From: an uncultured Eubacteriales bacterium
GTDB lineage: Bacteria; Bacillota; Clostridia; UBA1381; UMGS1253
DNA length: 5,590 nt
Assembly (NCBI GenBank): GCA_900550065.1
Contig: URQR01000137.1
Location: 1-5,590, forward strand
Direction of reading: 5' to 3'
Position 1 is the stretch's first letter. Every line of letters begins with the position of its first letter. Below are positions 1 to 5,142 of this stretch, one piece after another. The position numbers and the translations under genes were made by a program. The notes beneath the pieces were generated by a model, which made no database searches, was not told the origin of the DNA, and worked only from the letters and a program-made list of their open reading frames with translations.

Positions 1-488
1 GTATAGCCTAAGGCGATGGGCGTATCTTGGTTTTTCGTGGGGAGCAGTTTTAGCCTGCCGCCGTCCTTAACGAGCCAGAGATAGCCGGAGCCGAACACAG
101 CGAGCGCCTGTTCTTTAAATTCTTTTTGGAACGCTTCAAAGCTGCCGAAGCGGCGGTTAATGGCTTCCTCCAGCCTCCCAAAGGGCCGGTTGCCCGGCTG
201 GCCGGGACGCATGTTTTTAAAATAGAAGTCATGGTTGTAGTATCCGCCCGCATTGTTTAGCAGTTTTGTCTGGTCCTCCTTTGACACGAGCTTCGGTTTG
301 GTCAATAGCTCGTCGATGCTGTAATACCAAAGCTTCGGGTAGTTTTTTAATACGGCGTTTAAATTGTCAGTATACGTTTTAAAATGCTTGTCGTGGTGCA
401 GGTACACGGTTTCGGCGTCGATGTACGGTTCTAATGCGTCATAGTCGTAGCATAGCGGCGGCAGCGTAAATTCGTAATGCGGTTTCAT
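1..488 (-). CDS. sodA: Superoxide dismutase, Fe/Mn family, Mn-type residues (C-terminus cut by window edge)
   Basis: Cytosolic enzyme that dismutates superoxide to oxygen and hydrogen peroxide. The reverse strand from ATG 488-486 reads MKPHYEFTLPPLCYDYDALE, the typical N-terminus of the family. Visible are the first metal ligand H31 in LHHDKH, the gateway residue Y39, the second ligand H86 in AGGYYNHDFYF, the alpha/beta domain signature FGSGYLWLV (132-140) and NQDTP (153-157). By alignment from memory with E. coli MnSOD, G82 and Q154 match Gly77 and Gln146, which favours Mn or cambialistic use. The last two metal ligands (DxWEHAYY region) lie beyond position 1, so about 162 of roughly 200 residues are seen. 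Odd residues are F90 where the family usually has Trp (FYW motif), Y136 in place of the first Trp of GSGWAW, and F36 in place of the second His of HHxKHH. The gene is divergent from rhaA. Family assignment is firm; the metal is inferred and the symbol follows the Mn-type residues. Confidence 0.95.
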   Translation of the reverse strand, partial: MKPHYEFTLPPLCYDYDALEPYIDAETVYLHHDKHFKTYTDNLNAVLKNYPKLWYYSIDELLTKPKLVSKEDQTKLLNNAGGYYNHDFYFKNMRPGQPGNRPFGRLEEAINRRFGSFEAFQKEFKEQALAVFGSGYLWLVKDGGRLKLLPTKNQDTPIALGY

Positions 489-511
489 TGTCCTCAAGTG
501 ATTGACCCCCC
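489..511 (-). promoter_or_regulatory. Ribosome-binding region of the superoxide dismutase gene (atypical spacing)
   Basis: On the minus strand a short GAGG (495-492) sits only 3 bases before the ATG, while a purine run AAGGGGGG (513-506) lies 17 bases before it. Neither has the 6-8 base spacing seen for the other genes here. A TTG at 497-495, in frame three codons upstream, would sit about 8 bases from the G run. The ATG at 488 is preferred because the family normally starts at M-K-x-H-Y-E-F or a similar sequence. The actual start could be three residues longer. Confidence 0.35.
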
Positions 512-560
512 TTCTGCCCGCGTTTTATGCTGCAGGCAGCTATTTTCTTTGCATTATTAT

Positions 561-578
561 ATACAATTTCTATTGTAT
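561..578. promoter_or_regulatory. Operator-like palindrome in the sod-rhaA divergent gap
   Basis: ATACAAT, then TTCT, then ATTGTAT: a perfect 7-bp inverted repeat with a 4-base centre in an AT-rich stretch. It overlaps a minus-strand TATAAT (561-556) that could serve the dismutase gene about 68 bases away, although no good -35 box precedes it. On the plus strand TTGCAT (549-554) and TATTGT (571-576) are 16 bases apart and could be a promoter. The symmetry suits a dimeric repressor of the Fur/PerR or LacI/GntR kind, but the sequence does not identify a binder. Confidence 0.3.
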
Positions 579-657
579 GCATCCGTCTGCACGTCCCATG
601 CAAAAAGCGCACAGAAAGCAGATGTTTGGAAGGTGCGTAAAAAAGTGGGATTGCCTG

Positions 658-686
658 TTGTTTTCGTTTTGCTTGTGTGTTAAAAT
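658..686 (+). promoter_or_regulatory. Candidate extended -10 promoter for rhaAB
   Basis: TTGTTT (658-663) is followed after 17 bases by TAAAAT (681-686), which is preceded by TGT (678-680) and so has the TGn extended -10 element. The -35 box matches consensus at only three of six positions, which would suit an activator-dependent promoter. Transcription would start near 693, leaving a leader of roughly 147 bases before rhaA. The -10 lies in the left arm of the 21-bp inverted repeat. Weaker -10-like sequences closer to rhaA are TATAGT (796-801) and TATAAA (801-806), but they lack a well-spaced -35 box. Confidence 0.35.
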
Positions 687-722
687 AGTCTCAAAAGCTT
701 TGCTTTTGAGACTATTTTAACA
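678..722. terminator. Perfect 21-bp inverted repeat, bidirectional-terminator-like, upstream of rhaA
   Basis: The arms 678-698 and 702-722 are exact reverse complements around a TTT loop. The order AAAAT, stem, ATTTT on both strands is typical of bidirectional intrinsic terminators, though the stem is AT-rich. It lies between divergently transcribed genes, where no complete upstream gene needs terminating. It may therefore stop antisense or leader transcription, act as an attenuator, be the operator of a dimeric regulator, or be a mobile-repeat remnant. The inverted repeat is certain; the function is not. Confidence 0.5.
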
Positions 723-734
723 GAAACCGCTGTC

Positions 735-765
735 GGGACACCGTCCCTCCTCCTGCTGCGCAGGA
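735..765 (+). promoter_or_regulatory. Two GC-rich hairpins with an anti-Shine-Dalgarno-like tract in the rhaA leader
   Basis: GGGAC (735-739), ACC and GTCCC (743-747) form a 5-bp stem. TCCTGC (751-756), TGC and GCAGGA (760-765) form a 6-bp stem. Across and between them, TCCTCC at 748-753 is exactly complementary to GGAGGA at 828-833, the core of the rhaA ribosome site. A transcript starting upstream could fold so that the ribosome site is either free or paired. No known riboswitch or T-box motif is recognised here. Confidence 0.3.
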
Positions 766-807
766 ACGCGTTTTCTTCGAGTTTGTACGCTGATTTATAG
801 TATAAAA

Positions 808-824
808 GCCAAAGCATATTTGGC
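808..824. promoter_or_regulatory. Palindrome abutting the rhaA ribosome-binding site
   Basis: GCCAAA (808-813), GCATA and TTTGGC (819-824) form a perfect 6-bp inverted repeat. It ends on the base before the AGGGGAGG ribosome site and begins just after -10-like TATAAA. It could be an operator for a repressor of rhaAB or a small hairpin in the leader. Confidence 0.35.
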
Positions 825-832
825 AGGGGAGG
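825..832 (+). promoter_or_regulatory. rhaA ribosome-binding site
   Basis: AGGGGAGG ends 7 bases before the ATG at 840, the same spacing used by several genes here. This favours 840 over the in-frame ATG at 846. Confidence 0.8.
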
Positions 833-839
833 AATCAAT

Positions 840-2075
840 ATGAGTATGTATGAAATTGCAAAGCAACGCTACGCAGAGCTTGGCGTTGACACTGAACAGG
901 CAATTGAAACGCTTGGGCGGCTGCCGATTTCGATTCATTGCTGGCAGGGCGACGACGTGGGCGGCTTTGAGACCGGCGACGCGGAACTGTCGGGCGGTAT
1001 CGCTGCGACGGGAAATTACCCGGGTAAGGCGCAGACGCCGCAGCAGCTGCGAGCAGATATAAAAAAGGTGCTCTCACTCGTCGGCGGCAAGCACCGCCTC
1101 AGCCTGCACGCGACGTATGCCGAAACGAACGGCGAAGCAGTAGAGCGCAACGCGTTGCAGCCGAAGCACTTTGAAAATTGGGTCGCGTTTGCCAAAGAGG
1201 AAGGCCTCGGACTCGACTTTAACCCGACGCTGTTCTCGCATCCAAAGGCGGAGGGCATGACGCTGGCAAGCCTTGACGACGGGATAAGAAATTATTGGAT
1301 TGAGCACTGTATCGCGTCGCGCGAGATTGCGGACTATATGGGCCGCGAGCTAAATAATACGGCGGTAACGAACGTGTGGATTCCGGACGGTATGAAGGAT
1401 GTGCCGGCGGACCGCTATATTTACAGAAAAAAACTGTCCGACTCGCTCGATAAAGTGTTTGCCAAAAAGACGGTGCACAACCTCGATGCGGTAGAGAGTA
1501 AGGTATTCGGAATCGGTGCGGAGAGCTATACGGTTGGTTCGCACGAGTTCTATATGGGCTATGCGGTCAAGCATCAGACGCTTTTAACGCTCGACACGGG
1601 ACACTTCCACCCGACGGAATACGTTTCCGACAAAATTACGGGTGTAATCGACTTTGTACCGGGGATTTTGCTGCACACGAGCCGCCCGGTGCGCTGGGAC
1701 AGCGACCATGTTGTCATTCTTGACGAGGAGCTTCAGCGGCTGATGGCGGAGCTGTGCCGCCATGACTTGTTCGATAAGGTACATATCGGGCTCGACTTCT
1801 TTGACGCGAGCATCAACCGGATTGCAGCGTGGGTAATCGGTATCCGTAACACGCAGAAGGCGCTTTTGATGGGCCTGCTGGAGCCGGCAAAGGCGCTGTT
1901 CGAGGCGGAGTATGCGGGCGACTACACGAAGCGTTTGGCGCTTATGGAGGAGCTTAAGTCGATGCCGTGGAACGCGGTTTGGGATGAGTTTTTGACACGT
2001 AACGGAATTGTAACCGGAATCGCGTGGCTCGACGAAGTGAAGCAGTACGAAAAAGACGTACTCTCGAAACGTTAG
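840..2075 (+). CDS. rhaA: L-rhamnose isomerase
   Basis: Cytosolic ketol isomerase converting L-rhamnose to L-rhamnulose, the first step of phosphorylative rhamnose catabolism. The 411 residues run collinear with E. coli RhaA (419) from near the N-terminus (IHCWQGDDVGGFE at 32-44, GGIAATGNYPGKA at 52-64) to the C-terminus (WLDEVKQYEKDVLSKR). The (beta/alpha)8-barrel metal site is intact: E219 (AVESK), D252 (LDTGHFHP), H279 (LLHTSRPVRW) and D319 (GLDFFDASINR) match the Glu/Asp/His/Asp structural Mn ligands known in E. coli. H255, D287 and D289 match the catalytic-metal residues. The near-invariant FGIGAESYTVGS block is at 223-234. ATG 840 has a strong ribosome site. The stop codon overlaps the rhaB ribosome site, so the two genes form one operon. 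No odd residues or frameshifts were seen. Confidence 0.98.
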   Translation: MSMYEIAKQRYAELGVDTEQAIETLGRLPISIHCWQGDDVGGFETGDAELSGGIAATGNYPGKAQTPQQLRADIKKVLSLVGGKHRLSLHATYAETNGEAVERNALQPKHFENWVAFAKEEGLGLDFNPTLFSHPKAEGMTLASLDDGIRNYWIEHCIASREIADYMGRELNNTAVTNVWIPDGMKDVPADRYIYRKKLSDSLDKVFAKKTVHNLDAVESKVFGIGAESYTVGSHEFYMGYAVKHQTLLTLDTGHFHPTEYVSDKITGVIDFVPGILLHTSRPVRWDSDHVVILDEELQRLMAELCRHDLFDKVHIGLDFFDASINRIAAWVIGIRNTQKALLMGLLEPAKALFEAEYAGDYTKRLALMEELKSMPWNAVWDEFLTRNGIVTGIAWLDEVKQYEKDVLSKR

Positions 2076-2079
2076 GAGG
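2074..2079 (+). promoter_or_regulatory. rhaB ribosome-binding site overlapping the rhaA stop codon
   Basis: AGGAGG shares its first two bases with the TAG stop of rhaA. Spacing is 7 bases to the ATG at 2087 and 4 bases to the adjacent ATG at 2084. The 7-base spacing matches the other genes and favours 2087. The overlap suggests translational coupling of the isomerase and the kinase. Confidence 0.75.
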
Positions 2080-2086
2080 GCGCATG

Positions 2087-3550
2087 ATGGGGAAAAAGGT
2101 TTTAGCCTTCGACTTCGGCGCGTCAAGCGGCCGCGCGGTTGTGTTCGAGCTGGCGGACGGCAAGCTCTGCGCCGAGGAAATACATCGGTTTGACAACGAC
2201 CCTGTGATGGTACGGGGCAGCTACTGCTGGGACGTACTGCGCCTGTTTCATGAGATTAAGCAGGGGATTTTAAAGTGCAAAAACGCCGGGGCTGAGATTA
2301 GTGCAATCGGGATCGACACGTGGGGCGTGGACTATGGCCTGCTCGACAAGGAGGGGCGTCTGTTGCAAAATCCGTACCACTACCGCGATACGCGCACCGA
2401 CGCGGTCAGCTTCAGCGAGGAAGAACGGCGCGCTGTGTTTGATAAGACGGGTATCCAGTTCTCTTTTATCAATACGCTGTTTCAATATATGTGCAGTGCA
2501 AAGGAGCCTGTGTTCGACAGCGCGCAAACTGCGCTGTTTATGCCGGACTTGTTCAATTATTTTCTGACAGGAGAAAAGCGTACCGAATATACAATTGCGT
2601 CGACGAGCCAGATGCTGAACGCGGAAGGCAGAACGTTCGACGACGATTTGTTGAAGCGTTTTGGCTTGGAGAACAAGTTTGCGCCTATGATTCAGCCGGG
2701 GTGCATAGTCGGGAATTTAAGCGATGAAATCTGTACGGAGCTGGGCGTAAAAAGCGTACCGGTCGTTGCGGTTGCGTCGCATGATACGGCTTCCGCGGTG
2801 GTCGCTGCACCGATGGAAAAACCGGAAAAAAGCCTCTATATCAGCTGCGGAACATGGCTTTTGCTCGGTGCGGAAACGAACGAAGCAATTATCAATGAGC
2901 AGAGCTACGGCTACAATTATACGAATGAGGGCGGCGTGTTTGGGAAATACCGCTTCTTACATAACATTATGGGGCTGTGGATTCAGCAGGAGAGCCGCCG
3001 CGCCCTGCGCCGCAGCGGCGTCGAGGTGAGCTATCAGCAGATGGAGGATGAAGCGGAAGCGGCAGAGCCGTTTGGCTGTATTATCAACCCGAACGATTCT
3101 GCGTTCGAGCGGCCGGGCGATATGGTGGCGCGTATCCGCGCCTATGCAGAGCGTACCGGACAGAACGTACCGCAAACAGTAGGGGAAATTAATCGAACAA
3201 TTATGGAAAGTCTTGCGCTCGAGTGTGCAAAATCGGTCAAGGAAATATCGCAGATGCTGCCGCAGCGGCCCGATACAATTCATATGGTCGGCGGCGGGAT
3301 TAAAAACGATATGCTGTGCCGTTTTGTGGCGAACGCGACCGGACTGCGCGTTGTTGCCGGTCCAGTTGAAGCGACAAGCATCGGAAACGCACTCATGCAG
3401 TATGTCGCGCTTGGCGAAATTACCTCTTTGGCACAGGCACGTACCGTTGTAAGGGCGACGTACGGGCTAAAGGAATATATGCCGGCTGAGAAGCAGGCGT
3501 GGAAAGAAGCGTATGAGCGATATACCAAGCTTTGTGAAACGAATTTGTAA
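2087..3550 (+). CDS. rhaB: Rhamnulokinase (L-rhamnulose kinase), FGGY family
   Basis: Cytosolic ATP-dependent kinase making L-rhamnulose-1-phosphate from the RhaA product. At 487 residues it matches the usual RhaB length. The first actin-like domain opens with the phosphate-binding loop DFGASSGR (9-16) and carries GIDTWGVDYGLLD (75-87), typical of the sugar-binding half. D233 in VASHDTASAV is the expected catalytic base. SCGTW (253-257) and TNEGG (279-283) follow, then NIMGLW (293-298). The second domain has the adenosine-binding VGGGIKNDML (401-410) and AGPVEATSIGNALMQ (424-438), both close to E. coli RhaB. These distinguish it from xylulo-, glycero- and fuculokinases. A start at 2084 would add one Met; longer in-frame readings back to 2024 run inside rhaA and are not credible. 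It follows rhaA by 11 bases and is closed by a strong terminator, so RhaD is not directly downstream. Confidence 0.97.
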   Translation: MGKKVLAFDFGASSGRAVVFELADGKLCAEEIHRFDNDPVMVRGSYCWDVLRLFHEIKQGILKCKNAGAEISAIGIDTWGVDYGLLDKEGRLLQNPYHYRDTRTDAVSFSEEERRAVFDKTGIQFSFINTLFQYMCSAKEPVFDSAQTALFMPDLFNYFLTGEKRTEYTIASTSQMLNAEGRTFDDDLLKRFGLENKFAPMIQPGCIVGNLSDEICTELGVKSVPVVAVASHDTASAVVAAPMEKPEKSLYISCGTWLLLGAETNEAIINEQSYGYNYTNEGGVFGKYRFLHNIMGLWIQQESRRALRRSGVEVSYQQMEDEAEAAEPFGCIINPNDSAFERPGDMVARIRAYAERTGQNVPQTVGEINRTIMESLALECAKSVKEISQMLPQRPDTIHMVGGGIKNDMLCRFVANATGLRVVAGPVEATSIGNALMQYVALGEITSLAQARTVVRATYGLKEYMPAEKQAWKEAYERYTKLCETNL

Positions 3551-3562
3551 AAAAGATGAATG

Positions 3563-3602
3563 AAAAACGCCTTGTATACTATTTTGTATACAAGGCGTTT
3601 TT
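3563..3602. terminator. Intrinsic terminator after rhaB
   Basis: The arms 3563-3579 and 3586-3602 are exact reverse complements, giving a 17-bp stem with a 6-base TATTTT loop. It begins with AAAAA and ends with TTTTT, so it can work in both directions. It starts 12 bases after the rhaB stop and separates the rhaAB operon from the XRE gene. Confidence 0.9.
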
Positions 3603-3686
3603 GGTTGGGTATCCATCACCAAACGATTAATAAGCAAATGCAATATAACAATTATATACAATATTTTATTAGTTTGCAAAGGCATA

Positions 3687-3716
3687 TTGACGGATTGTGT
3701 ATTGGATTTGTAAATT
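3687..3716 (+). promoter_or_regulatory. Candidate promoter for the XRE-family gene
   Basis: TTGACG (3687-3692) matches the -35 consensus at five of six positions and is followed after 18 bases by TAAATT (3711-3716). TAAAAT at 3721-3726 is a better -10 box but too far from the -35. The start codon is 30 bases downstream. The surrounding gap (3603-3730) is AT-rich and shows no gene. Confidence 0.35.
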
Positions 3717-3745
3717 TAGGTAAAATAATTGTGAGGTGATTTCAG

Positions 3746-3997
3746 ATGTCGGGAGCTTTAAAAATCGCTAAAAACAACGAATTTCGCTATATCCAGCTCG
3801 GGCTCAACATTGCCTATTACAGAAAAATTGCGGGTCTAACGCAGGAGGAGCTCGCTGAACAGAGCGGACTGAGCCGGACGTATATCAGCTCAATCGAAGC
3901 GCCGAATATGATTAAGACGGTTTCGCTCGAGGCGCTGTTCAGGATTGCGGATACGCTGAAGGTCGATGTGAGTAAGTTATTGGAATTCAGGCTTTAG
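3746..3997 (+). CDS. Small XRE (Cro/CI-type) helix-turn-helix regulator
   Basis: An 83-residue protein made almost wholly of one HTH_3 domain (about 16-79), with no effector or sensor domain. The recognition unit is visible as LTQEELAEQSGLS (helix 2, 31-43) and RTYISSIEAPN (helix 3, 44-54), followed by VSLEALFRIADTLKVDVSKL (59-78), the typical last helices. The family binds DNA as a dimer, often at a palindrome near its own promoter. The ribosome site GAGGTG (3733-3738) is 7 bases from the ATG. It sits downstream of the rhaB terminator with its own candidate promoter, so it is probably a separate unit. It resembles the single-domain regulators present in many copies in Clostridia. There is no toxin partner, integrase or relaxase beside it, and its target cannot be read from sequence. 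Confidence 0.9.
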   Translation: MSGALKIAKNNEFRYIQLGLNIAYYRKIAGLTQEELAEQSGLSRTYISSIEAPNMIKTVSLEALFRIADTLKVDVSKLLEFRL

Positions 3998-4072
3998 AAA
4001 CATCACTGCGATCAACGATGCTTCTTTTTCTATTTTTTTAACAACCTATTTCGTATTAGTAAATCGACAGAT

Positions 4073-4110
4073 AAGTCCCGTATTCCTTGCTTTTGAAAGG
4101 TGCGGGGCTT
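4073..4110. terminator. Imperfect inverted repeat between convergent genes, possible terminator
   Basis: AAG, CCCG and CCTT (4073-4088) are mirrored by AAGG, CGGG and CTT (4097-4110), with small internal loops and an 8-base apical loop. It lies between the XRE stop (3997) and the AraC-family stop (4155), which face each other. A second small hairpin, GTGC-TTTCT-GCAC, follows at 4112-4124. No clean T run follows on either strand, so the terminator call is weak. The T-rich run 4022-4038 after the XRE gene lacks a convincing stem before it. Confidence 0.3.
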
Positions 4111-4154
4111 TGTGCTTTCTGCACGGCGCGGTGGCTGCAAGACAAATATCTGTC

Positions 4155-5018
4155 CTATGCGCTGTCGGCGGTTCGGTGCATGACGCGATATTGCTTGGGC
4201 GAGATGCCGGTAATTTTTTTAAATACGTTTGTAAAATAGTTGGAGTCGCTGCAGCCGACGATGTCGGCAATATCCTTTATTAAAAAGTTTGTGTTTAACA
4301 AAAGATTTTGTGCCTCCTTCATCCGAAGGCGGTTGATATATTCGCTGATGGAGCAGCCATAATATTTTTTAAACTTATGGCTGATAGAGGACGGCGAACA
4401 AAAGCACGCGGCGCTTATGTTCTCGAGCGTTAGGTTCGCCTGCCTGTTTGAACTCACATACGCCACCACTTTATTTAAAATCGTATCATTGGATTTACCA
4501 GGCACACAGGCGGTCTTGATGTATCCCTCCATCATATGGCAGAGCGGATGTATCAGTGTTTTTACGTAGCTGCTGTCCGGAATAGAGGCACTTACATTCA
4601 TTTTGAAAGTCTCTTCCAGCTTTTTTTCTTCTATTACGATTCCACGCGCTACATTTTCTATCTGGCGGAGTGATTTTTGTATGTCTGAATAAAAACTTCC
4701 GACGTGAATATAGCCCACCGCTTTATCGGTGAAGAGCGGAAAGATAAAGCCTTCTAAGCCTGCGTGGCACATGATAAGCCTTTCAGAACGGCAGGCGGAA
4801 TCTAAAATGGCGCTTTGACATGCGCTGCACCTTGCCCACGTATTTGGATATGCCTTTACGGCGAGGCAAAAAGGATTTGTGTGGATTGTAAAGCGGGAAA
4901 GCCTATGGTTCACAATAGACCAATATTCTTTTCTTAAAATGATTGTAACCTGTAAGTGAAGTGATTCAAGATATGATATATAATTTGTAATGTCCTCCGC
5001 CAAATCTTTTGTGGTCAA
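4155..5018 (-). CDS. AraC-family transcriptional regulator with N-terminal PocR sensory domain
   Basis: A 287-residue cytosolic regulator in two parts. Residues about 8-170 look like a PocR domain: a hydrophobic N-terminal helix, then C64-x2-C67, C76, the CHAGL signature (84-88), FIFPLF (91-96) and VGYIHVGSF (101-109). PocR domains are PAS-like ligand sensors; the founder responds to 1,2-propanediol. The Cys/His residues could hold a metal or small ligand, which is inference. Residues about 180-280 are the AraC DNA-binding domain with two helix-turn-helix units (LENISAACFCSPSSISHKFK at 198-217; IKDIADIVGCSDSNYFTNVF at 247-266) and the GISPKQYR signature (271-278). The start is TTG, with AAAGGAGGG 9 bases upstream and no in-frame ATG until residue 83. 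It is divergent from the exported-protein gene, its most likely target; rhaAB is another possibility. It looks more AT-rich than rhaAB by eye. Confidence 0.95.
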   Translation of the reverse strand: MTTKDLAEDITNYISYLESLHLQVTIILRKEYWSIVNHRLSRFTIHTNPFCLAVKAYPNTWARCSACQSAILDSACRSERLIMCHAGLEGFIFPLFTDKAVGYIHVGSFYSDIQKSLRQIENVARGIVIEEKKLEETFKMNVSASIPDSSYVKTLIHPLCHMMEGYIKTACVPGKSNDTILNKVVAYVSSNRQANLTLENISAACFCSPSSISHKFKKYYGCSISEYINRLRMKEAQNLLLNTNFLIKDIADIVGCSDSNYFTNVFKKITGISPKQYRVMHRTADSA

Positions 5019-5026
5019 GACGCCCG

Positions 5027-5035
5027 CCCTCCTTT
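5027..5035 (-). promoter_or_regulatory. Ribosome-binding site that fixes a TTG start for the AraC-family gene
   Basis: On the minus strand AAAGGAGGG (5035-5027) is an almost perfect Shine-Dalgarno sequence. Its GGAGG core ends 9 bases before TTG 5018-5016. No ATG or GTG start lies within usable distance. A minus-strand TATAAA (5048-5043) could be the -10 box, but its -35 region is poor. Confidence 0.7.
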
Positions 5036-5073
5036 GCTTTATTTTATAGTTTTACTGCACGATATTTCATGTA

Positions 5074-5108
5074 TTGGTATTGGCAATATTATATACTATA
5101 TTTAGATT
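5074..5108 (+). promoter_or_regulatory. Overlapping candidate promoters for the exported-protein gene
   Basis: TTGGTA and TTGGCA stand side by side (5074-5085). TTGGTA is 17 bases from TATATT (5097-5102) and TTGGCA is 17 bases from TAGATT (5103-5108), so two -35/-10 pairs overlap with a 6-base offset. Either would start transcription 28-35 bases before the ATG. The tandem repeat could also be part of an activator site for the divergent AraC-family protein, which typically binds next to or over the -35 box. Confidence 0.45.
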
Positions 5109-5142
5109 AGGGTCAATATGCGATAGAAACGGGAGGAAAGAA

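Noticed and set aside
529..550. GCTGC-AG-GCAGC followed by a T-rich run, terminator-like
   Set aside because: The two-base loop is too small for a stable hairpin, and the T run is interrupted by A, C and G. It is probably just a CTGCAG-centred palindrome.
477..720. Two overlapping small plus-strand frames (68 and 72 codons) in the sod-rhaA gap
   Set aside because: Neither has a good ribosome site or recognisable content. One overlaps the dismutase start and the other runs through the 21-bp inverted repeat, so they are probably random frames.
2024..2086. Longer rhaB starting upstream within rhaA
   Set aside because: The extra residues have no counterpart in rhamnulokinases and lie over rhaA coding sequence. 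The AGGAGG at 2074-2079 supports 2087 or 2084.
1584..2126. 180-codon open frame on the minus strand opposite the end of rhaA
   Set aside because: It lies wholly antisense to rhaA and the start of rhaB, has no recognisable domain, is rich in Arg and Leu as expected for the complement of GC-biased codons, and has no fitting neighbours.
3746..3997. XRE protein as the antitoxin or phage-type repressor of an undescribed defence or mobile system
   Set aside because: No toxin, integrase, relaxase or phage gene lies beside it; its neighbours are a sugar operon and a PocR-AraC regulator.
3998..4040. CATC...GATG before a T-rich run as a terminator for the XRE gene
   Set aside because: Only four base pairs with a 12-base loop, too weak to call, although the T-rich stretch is real.
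4067..4154. GACAGATA (4067-4074) and TATCTGTC (4147-4154) as ends of a small mobile repeat or structured RNA
   Set aside because: Only eight bases pair across 72 bases, there is no target-site duplication, and the interior is explained equally well by weak local hairpins between convergent genes.
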